A stretch of DNA of 34,668 nt from contig JAKPTG010000071.1 in the NCBI GenBank assembly GCA_029571005.1, forward strand, positions 1-34,668, read 5' to 3'. The position numbers and the translations under genes were made by a program. This document shows, in pieces, positions 31,006 through 34,668 of the stretch. The DNA is from Candidatus Fermentibacterota bacterium. GTDB lineage: Bacteria; Fermentibacterota; Fermentibacteria; Fermentibacterales; JCC-6. Numbering within the stretch: the stretch's first letter is position 1; every line of letters begins with the position of its first letter. The notes under the pieces were generated by a model. The model had not been told where the DNA came from. It saw only the letters and a list, made by a program, of their open reading frames with translations, and ran no database searches.

Positions 31006-31674
31006 TTACCAGCTGGCCTTGATCCTGCCCCAGGTGGTCTGTCCGAAGGCGTAGGAGGGTTCCAGAAGCAGGTCGTCCCAGTAGATGGGAGTGGCGTTGT
31101 TGCCGAAGAGGTCCAGGGCCGCCAGGTTCTTGGTGCCGTTCTGGCTCCAGGCGATGGTTCCCAGTTCGATGCCGTTGTAGAAGATGGTCTGGGTGTTGTC
31201 ATCAAGGTTGATGACGACTTCGGTCATCACCCACTGGTCGAAGACCAGGGTGGCGGAGCCGCCGCCCTCAGTTGCGCTGACGACGCCGGTGTTGCTGTTG
31301 AATCTGAACTGGAGGCTCCATTCATTCTCGGAACTGCCGTGGGCGTACTGGCTCATGAGGATGAAGTACTGGGTTCCGACCGAACCCGCGGGAACGTAGT
31401 TGTAGCCGCTGATGGACCAGATGCCCGTGGTGTAATCGGTGAACTGGTGGATGATATCGGTGGTCTGGATGATCTTGATCGAGTTGGCGGGACTCTGAGA
31501 GTACTCGGAGCTGACCAGGGCGTCAACGCCGGGGTTCTCGTCCCAGCCCTCCCATCCGCCCTGCCCGATGATTCCGGCGCCTGCGGTGTAGGAGTCGAAG
31601 TTTTCGGACCAGTCCGCCCAGGCGGCACCGGCGGTCAGAATAAGGCAGACGGCCATGCAGAAGAAAGCTTTCAT
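31006..31674 (-). CDS. Secreted LamG/concanavalin-A-like protein
   Basis: Signal peptide MKAFFCMAVCLILTAGAAWA; WSENFDSYTAGAGIIGQGGWEGWDENPG...WDDLLLE typical of beta-jelly-roll proteins; SD GGGAGG. Confidence 0.75.
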   Translation of the reverse strand: MKAFFCMAVCLILTAGAAWADWSENFDSYTAGAGIIGQGGWEGWDENPGVDALVSSEYSQSPANSIKIIQTTDIIHQFTDYTTGIWSISGYNYVPAGSVGTQYFILMSQYAHGSSENEWSLQFRFNSNTGVVSATEGGGSATLVFDQWVMTEVVINLDDNTQTIFYNGIELGTIAWSQNGTKNLAALDLFGNNATPIYWDDLLLEPSYAFGQTTWGRIKASW

Positions 31675-31748
31675 CTGTTCACCCTCCCTTTCAGTGCTGA
31701 TACGTGAACTCACCCCGGGCCGGCGGCCCGTACCGTAAGTATATCGTT

Positions 31749-31777
31749 CTTATCTTAAATTTGGAAACCCTTGTCAA
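31749..31777 (-). promoter_or_regulatory. Predicted promoter for the secreted LamG-like gene
   Basis: Minus strand TTGACA (31777-31772), 17-nt spacer, GATAAG (31754-31749). Confidence 0.5.
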
Positions 31778-32074
31778 GGAATCCCCCCGGCGCCTTTTCC
31801 CCGGCAAGGAACCGAAAACGTCGGAAACCTCAATTCCGGGAGAGGGCTGCAACCCTGTCGTCCGGTGTTCTCCCCCGGATTCAAGTCGCAGGTGCAACCA
31901 CGGGCCATCCGTCGGGATGGCGGACCGCGGCAGGCGGAAGTACCGCCGATTCCCGCCCAGAAGGAGTGCCTGCGCCGTTCCGCACACAACGGACCGGGGG
32001 GAACGGTACAGGGCTTATGCTCTTCGGCCGGCGGGTCGGAGATTGACAATGCCGGAAAAGCCGTATATTCCAGA

Positions 32075-32090
32075 CTGACCGTTCGGTCAG
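32075..32090. promoter_or_regulatory. Predicted TetR operator (inverted repeat)
   Basis: CTGACCGTTCGGTCAG palindrome immediately upstream of the tetR SD; upstream TTGACA (32043-32048) and TATATT (32064-32069) form a candidate promoter. Confidence 0.7.
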
Positions 32091-32102
32091 GAAGGAGCAG
32101 CC

Positions 32103-32705
32103 ATGAGTTCCAGACAGGCGATCCTGGATTCAGCCGGAACTGTATTCAGGGAGAAAGGCTTCTCGGGCTCCTCGATAAAGGAGATTTCGGCCAGGGCCGG
32201 GGTGTCTAAGAGCCTCATATACCACCACTTTAAGTCGAAAAGAGAGATATGGCATGCGGCGGTGAAGGATTACCTGCAGCGCTCGGGCCTTGTTGAGAAA
32301 TTTTTCGATGTCGCGGCCGGGGGCGGAGCCGGCCTTCTGGAAGACTTCGCGGGGGGGGAGGAGGGGTTCTTCTACTTCCTTCAGAGGAACCCCGGCCTCG
32401 TGAGGATGCTGGACTGGCTCAACCTTGAGGGCGGAGCCGGCATGGGGCTCCCGGACCCGGAGCAGCGGAAGGCGATTCTCGACCGGATGCGGGAGCTGGT
32501 CAAAAAGGGTGTCTTCCGGGCGAACGTTGATCCGGTGGTCCTCCCGATACTCTACATGTCAATCTGCACCGGCTGGTTCAGTTCCAGGCGGAGGTACGCG
32601 GACTGGTTCGGCCCGGGAGTGACCTGTGAAGAGATGGACGACAGGTTCATCGGAGCCGCCATGGATATCATCATGAGGGGGGCGCTTCCCGATGAGAAGC
32701 GTTAG
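32103..32705 (+). CDS. TetR/AcrR-family transcriptional regulator
   Basis: N-terminal HTH: RQAILDSAGTVFREKGFSGSSIKEISARAGVSKSLIYHHFKSKREIW. Confidence 0.95.
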   Translation: MSSRQAILDSAGTVFREKGFSGSSIKEISARAGVSKSLIYHHFKSKREIWHAAVKDYLQRSGLVEKFFDVAAGGGAGLLEDFAGGEEGFFYFLQRNPGLVRMLDWLNLEGGAGMGLPDPEQRKAILDRMRELVKKGVFRANVDPVVLPILYMSICTGWFSSRRRYADWFGPGVTCEEMDDRFIGAAMDIIMRGALPDEKR

Positions 32706-33747
32706 TCTGGGCGTGATGCTCCTCATCGCGGCCTGCGCCCCCCCATCCCGGGAATGGCGTGAGAGGGTGGTTCCGGTCACGGTCATCGTCGTGGAACCCA
32801 CGGTGTTTTCGCGGACGGTGATGGCCGCCGGATGGCTGGAGGGGGGGGCCGAGGCGGTTCTGTACGTCCCGGAGCCGGGGCGGATCACCGGTGTGCGGGT
32901 TTCCGAAGGTGATTCCGTGGAGCCCGGGGATACGCTGGTGCTCATATCCACCGACAGGGCGTGGACGGCGGGCCTGACCTGCGCCGCAGCCGCGGTCTCC
33001 GCGGCCTCGGCCGCCGAGGCCGCCGCCCGCGAGAACCTGGAAAGTTTGGAACTCCTGACGGAGTCCGGCGCCGCGAGCCCCCGGGAGTACGAAGAAGCCC
33101 TGGCCCAGGCCCGGGAAGCCTCGGCGGCCCTGGCTTCCGCCAGGGCCGGATACGCCTCTGCCCGGGACGGGGCCGCCCGCGGGGTCATGCTGGCCCCCTT
33201 CCGGGGAACGGTGACCAGGGTCTGGGCCAGAACCGGCTGTCCGGCGGCGGGTCCCCTGGCGGCCTTGGCGGGGGAAGGGACCCTGAAGTGCCGGGTCGGC
33301 CTTTCGGTCGGCGCCCTTCCCTGGATACGTCCGGGCCTTCCCGCTTTCTTTGCCACGGAACACAGGCCGGGGATGTTGTTTCCCGGGTGGGTGGTCTCCG
33401 CCGGCGACCGGGTGGATCCCGTCACCGGTCTGGTTTCCGCGGTGCTCCAGTTTCCCGATTCCACGGGTCTCCTTTCGCCCGGAATGTCCGGAATGGCCTC
33501 CATCGCCCTGGAAACGGTGAGCGACGCCGTGGTTTTGCCCGAAAACGCCTTTGTCATCGGGCCTGACGGGGAAAGAACCGTCATGGTGGTCAGGCGGGGC
33601 AGGGCGGTGGAGCTGACGCCGGATACGGGCCTGGAGTGTGGTTTCATGGTGCAGGTGCTGGATCGGGTGACTCCCGGGGACAGCGTCATTCTGCTGGGCA
33701 ACACCCTGGTGTCTCCGGGCGACAGCGTGGCGGCAGTGGCGAGATGA
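32692..33747 (+). CDS. RND efflux periplasmic adaptor (membrane fusion) lipoprotein
   Basis: Lipobox LIAAC; GRITGVRVSEGDSVEPGDTLVLIS, APFRGTVTRVWARTG, VLPENAFVIG; overlaps tetR and RND genes. Confidence 0.9.
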   Translation: MRSVSLGVMLLIAACAPPSREWRERVVPVTVIVVEPTVFSRTVMAAGWLEGGAEAVLYVPEPGRITGVRVSEGDSVEPGDTLVLISTDRAWTAGLTCAAAAVSAASAAEAAARENLESLELLTESGAASPREYEEALAQAREASAALASARAGYASARDGAARGVMLAPFRGTVTRVWARTGCPAAGPLAALAGEGTLKCRVGLSVGALPWIRPGLPAFFATEHRPGMLFPGWVVSAGDRVDPVTGLVSAVLQFPDSTGLLSPGMSGMASIALETVSDAVVLPENAFVIGPDGERTVMVVRRGRAVELTPDTGLECGFMVQVLDRVTPGDSVILLGNTLVSPGDSVAAVAR

Positions 33748-34668
33748 ACCTTCCGGGGATGGCCGTCCGCCGCAGAACGGCATTCGCGATGCTTTTCATC
33801 CTGATGGTGGGTTCGGGGGTGTTCGCCTTTCTCCGGATGGGGCTGGACTACTTTCCCGCCGTTGACATTGGAACCGTGGTGATAATGACGGCGCTGCCCG
33901 GGGCCGGCCCCGAGGAGGTGGAAACCCTGGTCACCAAGGTGATCGAGGATGCCGTGGGCGGTGTCGAGGCGGTCAGGGTGGTGGAATCCACGAGTTCCGC
34001 CTCGATGAGCGGAATCACGGTGAAGCTGGCGCCCGGGGCGGACATCGAAACCGTGGAGGGGGATGTCAGAAAGGCGGTTGAAAGGATAAAGGCATCACTC
34101 CCGAAAAACGCTTCGGATCCTATGATAGTTGCCCTGGAGTCAAACTTTAAACCCCTTGTGCTGGTCAGCTTCGTGAGCGGTGCGTTGTCCAGCCATGAAC
34201 TCCGCACGCTGGTCGAGGATGAGATAGTGCCGGTTTTGAGCAGGGTTCAGGGCATATCCGACGCCACGGTCAGCGGCGGCGAAGAGAGGATAATCCTCGT
34301 TGAACCGGACCCGGTGCTGATGTTCCGCAGGGGGATACCCCTGGCCCGGATATACGGGGCGCTTTCGGCGGCGGGTTCCGACCAGCCCGGCGGGACCCTC
34401 GAGTTCGGGAACCTGGAAGTACCGGTCGGGGTGAGAACCGGGTTCAGAAGCGTTGATCAGATCATGGACCTGGCGATCGGGGCTTGGGGGGGTGTGCCCG
34501 TAAGGCTCAGGGATGTCGCCAAGGTGGAGGCCGGTTACAGGGAGCAGTCGAACAGGGTGACCTTGGACGGCAGCAACACGGTTACGGTGGTGTTCCGGAA
34601 GACCCCCGACGCCAATGCGGTCCAGACCTGCCGCGCCCTGGAGGCGGAGCTGGAAAGGATCGGGGGGG
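33744..34668 (+). CDS. RND-family efflux transporter (AcrB/MexB-like), truncated at window end
   Basis: ATGA overlap with adaptor; MAVRRRTAFAMLFILMVGSGVFAFLRMGLDYFPAVDIGTVVIMTALPGAGPEEVETLVTKVIEDAV...; not in the supplied ORF track, probably because it has no stop in the window. Confidence 0.93.
   Translation, partial: MNLPGMAVRRRTAFAMLFILMVGSGVFAFLRMGLDYFPAVDIGTVVIMTALPGAGPEEVETLVTKVIEDAVGGVEAVRVVESTSSASMSGITVKLAPGADIETVEGDVRKAVERIKASLPKNASDPMIVALESNFKPLVLVSFVSGALSSHELRTLVEDEIVPVLSRVQGISDATVSGGEERIILVEPDPVLMFRRGIPLARIYGALSAAGSDQPGGTLEFGNLEVPVGVRTGFRSVDQIMDLAIGAWGGVPVRLRDVAKVEAGYREQSNRVTLDGSNTVTVVFRKTPDANAVQTCRALEAELERIGG

Overview
GC-rich bacterial chromosomal window from a diderm, LPS-making, probably anaerobic organism. 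The gene content suggests an FCB-like uncultured lineage, but this is inference only. Main blocks, left to right: (1) an outer-membrane/lipid A operon: bamA (5'-truncated), skp/ompH, lpxD, an lpxC-fabZ fusion, lpxA; (2) a small secreted or membrane protein, an ECF sigma factor with a zinc-finger anti-sigma, and unknown exported proteins including a lipoprotein that looks like a catalytically dead M1 peptidase; (3) ligA; (4) two near-identical roadblock/LC7 genes spaced exactly 720 bp apart; (5) a secreted S8 protease, NlpC/P60, GNAT, an RCC1-repeat lipoprotein, a HAD phosphatase and a DAG-kinase-like gene; (6) rex plus a HydCBA-type NAD-linked [FeFe]-hydrogenase operon with a Rex-like operator; (7) directly downstream, a decayed, internally deleted Fe-S sensor histidine kinase remnant and an intact-looking receiver-only response regulator; (8) NYN-CSD protein, amidase, secG-tRNA-Leu (anticodon AAG), a secreted LamG-like protein, and tetR-MFP-RND (truncated at the window end). 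I found no CRISPR array, transposon, prophage or obvious defence system. The best second-look signals are the kinase remnant beside the hydrogenase, the tRNA-Leu(AAG), the M1-like pseudoenzyme, the roadblock duplication with a possible structured RNA between the copies, and the Cys-rich N-terminus of HydB.
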